Shown piece by piece: positions 25,513 through 33,786 of a DNA stretch of 51,345 nucleotides. Each line of letters starts with the position of its first letter. The stretch's first letter is position 1. This stretch comes from Halioglobus sp. (GTDB lineage Bacteria; Pseudomonadota; Gammaproteobacteria; Pseudomonadales; Halieaceae): assembly GCA_028825045.1 (NCBI GenBank), contig JAPKAY010000026.1:1-51345 (forward strand), in the 5' to 3' direction. The position numbers and the translations under genes were made by a program. The notes under the pieces were generated by a model. The model was not told the DNA's origin, did not search any database, and saw only the letters and a program-made list of their open reading frames with translations.

Positions 25513-25968
25513 TGTGTATCAGGATGTTCGGTTACCGTAACCCGCGCCTTCGGAAGGCAGCTTACAGCACCGCCTCAACACCTAAGAGGGCTAGCGTGCA
25601 GAACACAGTGGGTTGCTCCAGCAGGTGGTAGTCGTTGTCAGCTTTCCACAGTACCGTGGCGGCTGTCATGATCTTCTTTCTATTTACTAGAAGGATGATT
25701 TCACTGCACTGCAGTGCGTCATATTGATGTCCATGTATTGGTCGCCACTAACATCGTTGTCTAGTTGTGTATACACAGTGCTGGTTCTGATTAAAATTGT
25801 GCGGCTCCGCCCGTATAGTAGGCTTTCCATTGATAGTAGACAGAATAGTTGACCTGGATTAGTCCAATCGATTACTGGATCGATGGTGATGGGAGCTGGC
25901 CTGGTTCTTCGGCTGCCGGTATACAGGTATTTTTAATTCAACCTTAAGATGAAAAGGTGAAATACAAC
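25513..25968. other. Long intergenic region with decayed coding fragments
   Basis: About 455 bases between folM and the serine hydrolase gene. On the minus strand, 25562-25747 encodes a MAPEG-like piece, described separately. A second minus-strand frame (roughly 25690-25935) is open but has no start or recognised motif. The bases just before 25957 form the leader of the serine hydrolase gene. No RNA gene or clear promoter is seen. Confidence 0.5.
25562..25747 (-). pseudogene. Fragment of a MAPEG-like membrane protein
   Basis: The minus-strand frame encodes about 61 residues with no start codon except an internal ATG at 25669. The stretch LVNRKKIMTAATVLWKADN and the following DYHLLEQPTVF resemble the MAPEG family region around the conserved Asn/His-x-x-Glu-x-Pro. 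The frame opens after a stop codon at 25748-25750 and ends in TAA at 25562. I read it as the remains of a MAPEG gene. An expressed 35-residue peptide from 25669 is possible (AAGAAG lies before that ATG) but unlikely. Confidence 0.4.
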
Positions 25969-27243
25969 ATGCGAATGACTTTACCCATTCTTCTCGCTGT
26001 CACTCTGTTGATCTGTGGCTGCAGTGGTAAATCGAAGGAGTTGGATGTCCCGCCCGCCACTACGGGCCTGCCAGTGCCTGAGAATCTAGCATGGTTGAGT
26101 CGTGCAGCGATTGACGCCTTTATGCGTTTCTCCGTGTGGCGTGGTTCTCAATCAGGCTATATCGCCCTGTTCGCGCGCGACGGTGTCCCCGTATATGGTG
26201 ATGTTGCAGGCTGGAAAGATATTGCTTCAGGCAAGGCTATGAGAATGAATACTCCTGTGCGTATTGCCTCCATGACCAAGCCGATTACCGCTGTAGCAGC
26301 GATGATTTTGGTGGAAGAGAGCAAGCTCGGCCTGGATGACCCGGTGGCAGATTATCTACCGGAGTTTGCGCAGTTACGTGTCGCTACCAGTGAGACGCCC
26401 CGCGACGATGGCTCCTTTTTTTCCGTACCTGCTGCTACAACGCTAACCGTGCGTCATTTGTTGATGTTCTCCTCTGGGATTGGTCCGGGCCTCGATAAGG
26501 ATTCTTCGCTGGTCAATCACTGGGACAGACAAGGCATCTACCAATTATCAACGGGCGATCTCGGCGAGCGTGTGTCTGCTCTGGCAGAGCTTCCGCTGCT
26601 TGAGGAACCGGGTACCCGATGGCGCTATGGTTTTTCAGCCGATGTACTGGCGCGAATTATTGAGGTTGTCAGCGGCGAGAGTATCGGTGACTTTATGCAA
26701 GGCAAGATCTTTCAGCCGCTGGGGATGAAACACACACACTACACTGCGAAAAATATAGACGCCGATGCGTTGGCAACGGTATACACCCAGGATGGAAATG
26801 GCGAACTGGTTAATGCCTCTTTGACCCACGATGCCAAAGACTGGACGCCCGGCGGCGGTGGCCTTATTTCGACCGCCTCAGACTATATGCGCTTTGCACT
26901 CATGCTGTGGAATGGCGGGGAATATCAGAGTGTTCGCATTTTACAAAAAGCGACAGTGGATGACATGCGCCGCCTGCATGTTCCCGATGGCGTACTTCAG
27001 GATGTAGATATAGAAGGCTTGGGCTGGGGACTGGGCATGGCTGTCGTGGCTGATGCAGATGCCACACTAACTACCGACCGCACTGGGGATTTTTGGTGGT
27101 CGGGCTACTTGGGCACGGTGTTTTTTGTCAGTCCGCAAACAGGTTTGGTGGGTGTCGTAATAAGCCAGAACGAACCCGGTGAATTCTCCGGTCTGCCCTA
27201 TCAGATTTTCATTATTCAGGCGCTCGCGTTCGCGGGGCTTTGA
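25969..27243 (+). CDS. Beta-lactamase-fold serine hydrolase lipoprotein
   Basis: A 424-residue class C beta-lactamase/EstB-like hydrolase with an N-terminal lipoprotein signal (CGC; LLICGCSGKS). The nucleophile motif SMTK puts Ser101 and Lys104 in the active site, and RYGFSAD supplies the Tyr of the second motif; the KTG motif is not obvious. Such enzymes act as esterases, D-aminopeptidases or 6-aminohexanoate-oligomer hydrolases rather than lactamases. The ATG at 25969 has AAGGTGA nine bases before it; a GTG at 25957 is possible. It converges on the amidase gene with 17 bases between the stops. Confidence 0.8.
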   Translation: MRMTLPILLAVTLLICGCSGKSKELDVPPATTGLPVPENLAWLSRAAIDAFMRFSVWRGSQSGYIALFARDGVPVYGDVAGWKDIASGKAMRMNTPVRIASMTKPITAVAAMILVEESKLGLDDPVADYLPEFAQLRVATSETPRDDGSFFSVPAATTLTVRHLLMFSSGIGPGLDKDSSLVNHWDRQGIYQLSTGDLGERVSALAELPLLEEPGTRWRYGFSADVLARIIEVVSGESIGDFMQGKIFQPLGMKHTHYTAKNIDADALATVYTQDGNGELVNASLTHDAKDWTPGGGGLISTASDYMRFALMLWNGGEYQSVRILQKATVDDMRRLHVPDGVLQDVDIEGLGWGLGMAVVADADATLTTDRTGDFWWSGYLGTVFFVSPQTGLVGVVISQNEPGEFSGLPYQIFIIQALAFAGL

Positions 27244-27260
27244 CATTCAGCGATTGAGCC

Positions 27261-28700
27261 TTAACCAAGGTTTTGGGCGTGCAGGGGTGGCCGCTTCTCT
27301 CGCCAGGGAGCTGCATTTTCAAGCTGTCCTGCTAACTGCAGTAGCAGCGCATCATTGCCGTAGGCGGCGGAAAACATCATTCCCATGGGAAGTCCTTCTT
27401 TGCTCCAGTGCAGAGGCAGGGAGATGGAAGGTTGACCGGTCTGGTTGTATACGCCAGCATCACCCATATAGTTAAACAACCGCGCTCCGTATTCTTCGGG
27501 TGGCGCCTCACTGATATAACCCACCGATACAGGAGGGCTTGCCATAGTCGGTGCCAGCAGCACGTCGTACTGTTGGTGAAATTGCCCCAGCAATCGGCCA
27601 ATTTGCTGGTTCATCTGGATCGCCGCAGCGTAGTCGGCGCCATTGGTTGCATCGCCCATTTGCACGCAAAGACGGGTACCTTGTTCCATGTCGAGCTCTT
27701 CAATGGAGCAGCCAAGTTCTGCGGCGCGCTGCCTTACAGTCAGGGCGGCATTGACGCAAATAACCGTGTACAGGGCGGAACCCGCTGCCTGTCCGTCAAA
27801 GTCTGGACGCGCCTCTTCAACACGATGGCCAAGGTCTTCCAGCAGGGTGACAGTTTTTTCAAGCCCTATCAGAGCCTCATTCTGGTATTCACCTCGTCCC
27901 CATTTGCTGCGGCTTACCGCGATTCTCAGGGAGCCGGGCGGCGAGGAAACAGCATCCAGGAATGAACCTGGATAGTAGGGCGCACTGTATGCTTCACCTG
28001 TCTCCGAACCCGACGTGGCATCCAGCATGGCCGCCGTATCGCGGACTGTTCGACTCACTACGTGGCTAGTTGATTGACCCGCCCAGCCCTCGGCTTTTTC
28101 TGGACCCATCGGCACGCGGCCACGGCTGGGCTTTAGCCCCACTAAACCACAACAGGAGGCCGGTATACGAATCGAACCGCCGCCATCTGAGGCGTGAGCG
28201 ACCGGTAGGATTCCTGCCGCAACCGCAGCGCCGGCGCCGCCACTGGAGCCCCCGGGGGTGTGATGGGTATTCCAGGGGTTTCGGCTCGGCCCGAATTCCC
28301 TCGGCTCGGTCACCGGGTTCAACCCCAGTTCGGGGGAATTGGTCCGCCCAAAAATAACCAGGCCGGCCCCGCGATAGCGCTGTACCAAGGTACTGTCGTG
28401 GTCGGCAATTTCACCGCGCCACATTGCGCTTCCATTGGAGCGCACCACGCCCTGCATTAACAGGTGGAGATCCTTAAGTAAAAAAGGTACACCGCAGAAA
28501 GGGCCCTGGGGTAGTCCTGTCTCAATGGCGGCGCGTGCCTCCTCGTAGAATTTATACACGACGGCATTGAGCTCGCCATTGACTTGTTCCGTACGAGTGA
28601 TGGCTTCCTCCAGCAGATCAACAGGGCTGACCTGTCCATCACGTACCAATTGACCAAGGCCGAGGCCGTCGTAATTATCGTATTCAGAAAATCCGGACAT
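27261..28700 (-). CDS. Amidase-signature enzyme, NylA-like
   Basis: A 479-residue amidase-signature hydrolase. The catalytic Lys76 lies in FLLKDL, the cis-Ser in GGSSGG (150-155) and the nucleophile Ser176 in DGGGSIRIPAS. The N-terminal LVRDGQVSPVDLLEEAI and the RNPWN...TPGGSSGG, VAHASDGGGSIRIP blocks closely recall NylA (6-aminohexanoate cyclic-dimer hydrolase) and general amidases of the same branch. No signal peptide, so it is cytoplasmic. It sits tail to tail with the exported serine hydrolase. Natural substrate is not known; nylon oligomers are a side activity in the reference enzyme. Confidence 0.85.
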   Translation of the reverse strand: MSGFSEYDNYDGLGLGQLVRDGQVSPVDLLEEAITRTEQVNGELNAVVYKFYEEARAAIETGLPQGPFCGVPFLLKDLHLLMQGVVRSNGSAMWRGEIADHDSTLVQRYRGAGLVIFGRTNSPELGLNPVTEPREFGPSRNPWNTHHTPGGSSGGAGAAVAAGILPVAHASDGGGSIRIPASCCGLVGLKPSRGRVPMGPEKAEGWAGQSTSHVVSRTVRDTAAMLDATSGSETGEAYSAPYYPGSFLDAVSSPPGSLRIAVSRSKWGRGEYQNEALIGLEKTVTLLEDLGHRVEEARPDFDGQAAGSALYTVICVNAALTVRQRAAELGCSIEELDMEQGTRLCVQMGDATNGADYAAAIQMNQQIGRLLGQFHQQYDVLLAPTMASPPVSVGYISEAPPEEYGARLFNYMGDAGVYNQTGQPSISLPLHWSKEGLPMGMMFSAAYGNDALLLQLAGQLENAAPWREKRPPLHAQNLG

Positions 28701-28717
28701 AGTAGCTCTCGCTCTGC

Positions 28718-29851
28718 TCAGGGAGTGCAGGTGACCTGGGCCTGATTACCACTGTGGTCGGAAACCCAACACATGGGGTTTGGCGGGCTGCCACAGCGGG
28801 CAGAAAACGGGTTGGGTTCCGCTGCAAATAGTCCCGCTTCACTGATCTCGTAGGATCCGCTGAGCGCTCCGGCAACTGAAGCGATACAGGCGCTATTATC
28901 CTGTGGAAGCGCGACAAAAATGTAATCAATACGACGGTCGACATTTAGAGCGGGATTCTCTAGGTCTTCGGCGCTGCTATTGCGCCCCGATGTGCAGCCG
29001 CTTCCAGTGTTGCTATCGCACTCATCTTGTTCGGCGACCTGGTGACTATCCAGCCAGCCGCGGCTGGTCATACTCAGGTACTCGGTGCTTGCGGGTACGG
29101 CGTTGAAATCGCCGGTGATCAGTGCCAGATTATTGAAGCCCCGGGTTTGTTCGACGTAGAGGGCGAGCTGCTCCGCCTGACAAGCGCGGTAGGTATCCTC
29201 GCTATCGCATTCCATGGGACAGAACTCTGCGTTGCAGATGCTGGTCGCGAAATCGGAACCGGAGGCCAGATGGGTGGTGTAGACGTCTACCTCGCCAGTT
29301 GGGTGGTCAATGCGAGCGTGGAGAACATGTCGAGCGAAGCCCAGGGCGCCAGTAACTTCATTATATAGCGCGCCATGAAATACCTTGGTACCTGTTTGTA
29401 TCACCGGGTAACGGCTCAGTAGGAGTTCCTCATCTACCTCGGCAATAGCCACGGTGAGAAGAGGCTCGTATACCATTTGGTAAGTGAACCCGCAGGCGGC
29501 TGCCAGATTGGGTAGTTCCGCTTCTATAAGCAATAGTATTGATTCCACTGCTTGGGCTTGCGCGGTAGGCGCGAACTCCGCGTTAATAACCTCTTGCAGC
29601 GTGACAAGATCAGGGCAGCCAGCGGCGATCAGGTGTTCAGTTAGTAGCGCAACGCGTTCTTGCACTCGACACTGGTCACCTTCGGCCGGCGCGGGAGGGT
29701 CGCAATCAAAGCCGTGAAGTATGTTCAGGTTGGCAACCGTTACCGGGGGTGTCGACGGAGGGATTGCTTCGTTGTTACTGCTGTTGCTGCAACCCAACAG
29801 AGCAAGTGTCATTGGCAGGAGAAGAAGAGCAAAAAATTTTTCGATTCGCAT
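28718..29851 (-). CDS. Endonuclease/exonuclease/phosphatase-fold lipoprotein
   Basis: A 377-residue exported lipoprotein (lipobox LLGC, then SNSSNN). The EEP fold is shown by LNILHG, LQEV with the metal-binding Glu, GDFNAVP (Asn/Asp), RIDYIF and the terminal SDHSG with catalytic Asp-His. Several extra cysteines (for example CNAEFCPMEC and the DEC...GC pair) suggest disulfides outside the cell. EEP members cut nucleic acids, sphingomyelin or phosphoinositides; the exported form could be a nuclease or a phosphodiesterase. GAGGAA lies seven bases before the ATG. It starts 13 bases after the stop of the 29865-30308 gene, so both are probably one operon. Confidence 0.8.
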   Translation of the reverse strand: MRIEKFFALLLLPMTLALLGCSNSSNNEAIPPSTPPVTVANLNILHGFDCDPPAPAEGDQCRVQERVALLTEHLIAAGCPDLVTLQEVINAEFAPTAQAQAVESILLLIEAELPNLAAACGFTYQMVYEPLLTVAIAEVDEELLLSRYPVIQTGTKVFHGALYNEVTGALGFARHVLHARIDHPTGEVDVYTTHLASGSDFATSICNAEFCPMECDSEDTYRACQAEQLALYVEQTRGFNNLALITGDFNAVPASTEYLSMTSRGWLDSHQVAEQDECDSNTGSGCTSGRNSSAEDLENPALNVDRRIDYIFVALPQDNSACIASVAGALSGSYEISEAGLFAAEPNPFSARCGSPPNPMCWVSDHSGNQAQVTCTP

Positions 29852-29864
29852 GTTCGGTTCCTCG

Positions 29865-30308
29865 CTATAGACCCTTATCGTTTTCCGGAAGGTAAGCTTG
29901 AAAAATATCGCCTAGGTTTTCATTGTCATGCGCAGGTACTCGATAGTAGGTACGGATGTCGACCGATCCGTTTTCACCAAATTGGTATGTTTCGAGGCTG
30001 TATTGAACCTCGGGGCCATCCGTACCCTCGAAGTGATTCTCCAGGCACCAGGCGACTTCGTGGCCGCATACAAAGAGTGTTCCAGGCTGAATGTTGAATC
30101 GCACTCTGGGTTGGAACAGATCCCAGGAGTCTTCACAACAGGATTTGAACCCGCGCTTCTCAGGTGTGCCCACTGGATCCAGCATACGGAATTCTCCGTT
30201 GGCTACAGTTTTCCAGTTTTCTATCCAGGCCGCCTTATCGCCAGAATTCCAGAGCTGAGGGTGGTTGGTGGCCCAATGCAGCAGGGTTTGTTTGTCCGGG
30301 TGAGCCAT
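29865..30308 (-). CDS. NTF2/SnoaL-like protein, function unknown
   Basis: A 147-residue protein with an NTF2-like pattern: an N-terminal helix ending WNSGDKAAWIENWK, FRMLDPVGTP as the conserved pocket loop, then a beta sheet (VRFNIQPGTLFVCGHEVAWCLENHF and the following strands) and a short helix. No signal peptide. AGGAGG stands eight bases before the ATG. It is the first gene of a likely two-gene unit with the EEP lipoprotein. The pocket may bind a small hydrophobic ligand; no catalytic motif is conclusive. Confidence 0.65.
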   Translation of the reverse strand: MAHPDKQTLLHWATNHPQLWNSGDKAAWIENWKTVANGEFRMLDPVGTPEKRGFKSCCEDSWDLFQPRVRFNIQPGTLFVCGHEVAWCLENHFEGTDGPEVQYSLETYQFGENGSVDIRTYYRVPAHDNENLGDIFQAYLPENDKGL

Positions 30309-30403
30309 GATGCGCCTCCTGGAATACGGATCGTCGGTAGTGTACCGGATTTTTGTTGCCGATTGATTCCTGGCTACGCATTCGTTAGCTTAGCGAAATC
30401 AAT

Positions 30404-30418
30404 GAGGAGTCTCCCATT
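30404..30418 (+). promoter_or_regulatory. Strong ribosome binding site ahead of an ATT codon
   Basis: GAGGAG at 30404-30409 is followed after six bases by ATT at 30416-30418, in frame with the PQQ dehydrogenase. No other start codon in this frame has a comparable site. This arrangement decides the start of the gene below. Confidence 0.5.
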
Positions 30419-32656
30419 AAACCGTCCATCTCTGCAACAAGACCCCGCGTTCCTTTGGCATTATTACTGGTGAGTTTTTGTCTAGCGGCTTGCCAGCCTA
30501 ATGGCGATACGGGTCGGTACGATGAGGTCGAAAAACCCACAACATCCGCTGCGCTGGAATGGCGCTCATACCTGGGTGATACAGGCTTCAGCCACGCCTC
30601 AGTGCTAGCGCAAATTAACACGACTAACGTGGGCGATCTTGAGGAAGTGTGGCGCTTTGATGCCGGTGGTGGGGCGGACGATGGGGCAACGCAAATGCAA
30701 TGTAGTCCTATTGTGGTCAAGGGTATTCTCTATTGCACTTCTCCACTGCTGCACGTTTTCGCGCTCGATGCGGCTACGGGCGAGCAGCTGTGGCGTTTTC
30801 AACCACCTGCGGATAGGGGGCTATTGCCCAATCCGAATCGTGGAGTGGTGTATTGGGAATTGTCGGATAATGGAGACGCAGCGTTACCTAAAGCATCCTA
30901 CGAGAGCCAGCGCATCCTCTACACGGCGGGCTCTTTTTTGTACGCCATTAATGCGCGCACAGGGAGACTCATTCCGTCATTTGGCAATAACGGTAAAGTG
31001 GATTTGCATGAAGGTCTGCCAGAGCGGTTTGCCGATGCGACTGTGATTGCCACCACGCCGGGAAGCGTCTATGAGAATTTATTACTTATTGGGTCGCGCG
31101 TGGATGAATTCAGAGGTGCCGCGCCCGGTCATATCAGGGCGTTTGATATTGTGACCGGAGCTTTGCGCTGGGTATTTCACACTATTCCCCAGCCAGGAGA
31201 ATTTGGTGCCGATAGCTGGCCTGATGGTAGTTTGGCGTCGGCCGGTGGTGCCAATTCCTGGGCTGGTATCGCTATCGATGAACAGCGTGGCTTGGCATTT
31301 GTACCCACTGGGTCACCAAGCTTCGATTTTTATGGTGATGATAGACACGGCGACAATCTGTTTGCTAATTCACTGATTGCGCTGAATGCAAAGACAGGTG
31401 AGCGCATCTGGCACTATCAGTTTGTTCGCCATGATCTGTGGGATCGGGATTTACCGTCTCCGCCGAACCTCATTACTCTGGAGTATGAGGGAAAAGAAAT
31501 CCCCGCCGTAGCGCAAGCCACGAAAACCGGCCACCTGTTCGTATTCCACCGGGAGACGGGAGCACCGGTGTTTCCGCTGTATGAAGAACCCGTGATGGGG
31601 GCGGGTGTGGCGGGGGAACAACCTGCTGACAGTCAACCCCTGCCGCTCCGGCCGCCGCCTTTTGCACAACAGAAATTTCTTCCGACTGATCGTACCCCGG
31701 AAATGGCGGACGCCGTGCAGCGCCGCATCACCGATCTGGATCGGGGCGACACGTTTATGGTGCCCAGTACCCGCGGTATGGTGTTGTACCCGGGCATGGA
31801 TGGTGGTGCGGAATGGGGTGGTGCCGCCTATGACGCACGCGAACAACGTCTGTATATCAACAGCAATGAGGTACCTTACCTGTTGCAATTGACAGCCGTA
31901 CCAAAAGATCTGGGTATGGGGCCGCAAGTGGGCTATCTGGCTCTGTGTTCCGGTTGTCATGGCGCCGATCTGAAGGGTGACGGTGTGTCCGTGCCAGGGT
32001 TATTGCAGCTTTCCGACAGACTATCGCCGTTTGAAGCGTATGAAATTATTACCCGGGGCAGGGGTCGCATGCCGGCATTTCCGGCGATTCCCTGGTACGC
32101 ACGAGCGGCCATTTTGTGGTACGTCTTTACCGCAGATGAGCCATCTGAGATCGAACCTGATGGGGAGCCTGCCGCGGCGGGCGAAACTGCTTATCTCAAT
32201 GCAGGGTTTCAAAAATTGACAGACCCAGAGGGCTTGCCGGCATCAAAACCACCCTGGGGCAGCCTGACGGCCATCGACCTTACGCGTGCGGACATTCTCT
32301 GGAAAATCCCGTTAGGGGATTATCCGGTCATATTGAAATTAGGCCAATCTGGGTATGGCGCGGAAAATTACGGCGGGCCAGTCGTAACAGCGGGTAACCT
32401 GCTGTTTATAGCCGCCACGCCAGATCAAATGATCAGAGCGTATGACAAGCACTCTGGCGAGTTGTTATGGCAGTCGAAACTGCCTGCGGCGGGTTTTGCC
32501 ACACCGATAACCTACGCGGTCGATGGCCGACAATATATAGTGGTCGCCGCCGGGGGCGGCAAGCTGGGGCAAGCCAGTGGCAGTTCCTATGTTGCTTTTG
32601 CATTGCCGGAGAAAATGGCTCGATTGAAGCCGCTGGTGCTAGACGCTAGCGATTAA
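30416..32656 (+). CDS. PQQ-dependent dehydrogenase with internal cytochrome c domain, lipoprotein
   Basis: A quinoprotein dehydrogenase of about 746 residues (733 from the TTG at 30455). Eight-bladed propeller repeats include WRFDAGGG, GEQLWRFQPP, ALRWVFHTIPQPGEFG and the PQQ-site WD loops. Between two propeller parts lies a cytochrome c domain: haem site CSGCH (498-502 from the TTG) and the axial Met in RGRMPAF (539). The lipobox is CLAAC, after a leader that becomes a good signal peptide only if translation begins at ATT 30416, where GAGGAG lies six bases upstream; the TTG has no binding site. It probably oxidises an alcohol or sugar outside the cytoplasm and passes electrons to the respiratory chain. 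Divergent from the NTF2/EEP pair. Confidence 0.8.
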   Translation: MKPSISATRPRVPLALLLVSFCLAACQPNGDTGRYDEVEKPTTSAALEWRSYLGDTGFSHASVLAQINTTNVGDLEEVWRFDAGGGADDGATQMQCSPIVVKGILYCTSPLLHVFALDAATGEQLWRFQPPADRGLLPNPNRGVVYWELSDNGDAALPKASYESQRILYTAGSFLYAINARTGRLIPSFGNNGKVDLHEGLPERFADATVIATTPGSVYENLLLIGSRVDEFRGAAPGHIRAFDIVTGALRWVFHTIPQPGEFGADSWPDGSLASAGGANSWAGIAIDEQRGLAFVPTGSPSFDFYGDDRHGDNLFANSLIALNAKTGERIWHYQFVRHDLWDRDLPSPPNLITLEYEGKEIPAVAQATKTGHLFVFHRETGAPVFPLYEEPVMGAGVAGEQPADSQPLPLRPPPFAQQKFLPTDRTPEMADAVQRRITDLDRGDTFMVPSTRGMVLYPGMDGGAEWGGAAYDAREQRLYINSNEVPYLLQLTAVPKDLGMGPQVGYLALCSGCHGADLKGDGVSVPGLLQLSDRLSPFEAYEIITRGRGRMPAFPAIPWYARAAILWYVFTADEPSEIEPDGEPAAAGETAYLNAGFQKLTDPEGLPASKPPWGSLTAIDLTRADILWKIPLGDYPVILKLGQSGYGAENYGGPVVTAGNLLFIAATPDQMIRAYDKHSGELLWQSKLPAAGFATPITYAVDGRQYIVVAAGGGKLGQASGSSYVAFALPEKMARLKPLVLDASD

Positions 32657-32769
32657 AAAACAGAGCGCATCGATTCCAAAGAGCGAGCAGCCAGCGTGGT
32701 GTTGCGCGTGGGCCCCACCTTTAATTTCTGCAGCGCTGACCCTGAGAATGGTAATTTTTCTGTCGCGGC

Positions 32770-33573
32770 TTAAACAGGGTTTGCTGCAAACATTTTGCTG
32801 CCTACATTGCCAACATAGCTTGAGATAGGTGTGCCGGCGGGGATATCTGCGTCACCACGGCGGAGTTCGCAAAACCCGTCGGTTACGCGCATGTCGGTGA
32901 TCCAGTCAATCTGGAATCCGGAGGCTATTACCAGCTGACAAATCAAAAAACTCATGGGAGTATCGAATGCGCCTTGTCTTTCGCGAACTGTCGCCTCCAC
33001 CTTTTCGGCGAGTACGCCACTTGAGTCTGTCATCATAGTGTGGGTGATACCGCGCTCTATCAGGTGCCTGAACGACCAATCTTCAATGACATAGAGCCCG
33101 CCGGGCCGCAGTCTGGGAAACAGCATTTCGAAGGTCGCAGTCGTGGGTTGCAGTAAGTGGCTGGCGTCGTCCACTACGATATCCAAGGGTTTGTCTGCAA
33201 AAGTCGAATTAACCAGCTCAGGGACTCGGACCCGGTCAGCCTGGTTGACGCCCAATTGGAGATTGATTTTCCCCTGGGGGTCATGCTGCGCAAGAAAATC
33301 CGTTAGCACGGGTAAGGGGCCCTCTGACAACTCTATGGCAAGCAGTGCCTCTGGCTGAAACAATTTGGTAAAAAATGATGTGCTACCCCCGCGGTCAACA
33401 CCAACCTCCACCATCCGACATTGTTTAAACTCCTCTGCCAGTTCCAAGTAGCGGTTGGTGAAGGTTCGGTTCTTCCTCAGGCATACTCGACCCGGCGTGG
33501 TTAGATTGGGTTTATGAGGGCGAAGTTCAAAGACTGTATCGTCGATGATCTCGTAATCAGGTGACTCACTCAT
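32770..33573 (-). CDS. Class I SAM-dependent methyltransferase, MycE/CmcI-like
   Basis: A 267-residue Rossmann methyltransferase. Motif I reads VEVGVDRGGS (55-64), the acidic metal and product site DDASH lies at 135-139, and LRPGGLYVIEDW closes motif VI. The DDASH...EDW pair is characteristic of macrocin/mycinamicin-type O-methyltransferases and of CmcI-like cephalosporin enzymes, which bind a divalent metal. No antibiotic gene cluster is nearby, so the acceptor is unknown. It is a single-gene unit. Confidence 0.75.
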   Translation of the reverse strand: MSESPDYEIIDDTVFELRPHKPNLTTPGRVCLRKNRTFTNRYLELAEEFKQCRMVEVGVDRGGSTSFFTKLFQPEALLAIELSEGPLPVLTDFLAQHDPQGKINLQLGVNQADRVRVPELVNSTFADKPLDIVVDDASHLLQPTTATFEMLFPRLRPGGLYVIEDWSFRHLIERGITHTMMTDSSGVLAEKVEATVRERQGAFDTPMSFLICQLVIASGFQIDWITDMRVTDGFCELRRGDADIPAGTPISSYVGNVGSKMFAANPV

Positions 33574-33786
33574 ACGGGTTCCATGCTAGCAGCGAGATAA
33601 AAGGGTTAATTCCGATGGTGTGGCTCTGGCTGGTGGATTCCAAGCTTTAGTAGCTTTCATCCCATTCATCTAAAGGCATACCTGGTTAGAAGTCAAACAC
33701 ATGAAGTTTGCGCCGACGCCATTAACAGTATTCTCTGACGACCCGATTGACATTCGTACTGCGAGCGCTACCGATGACTTTGTGTA

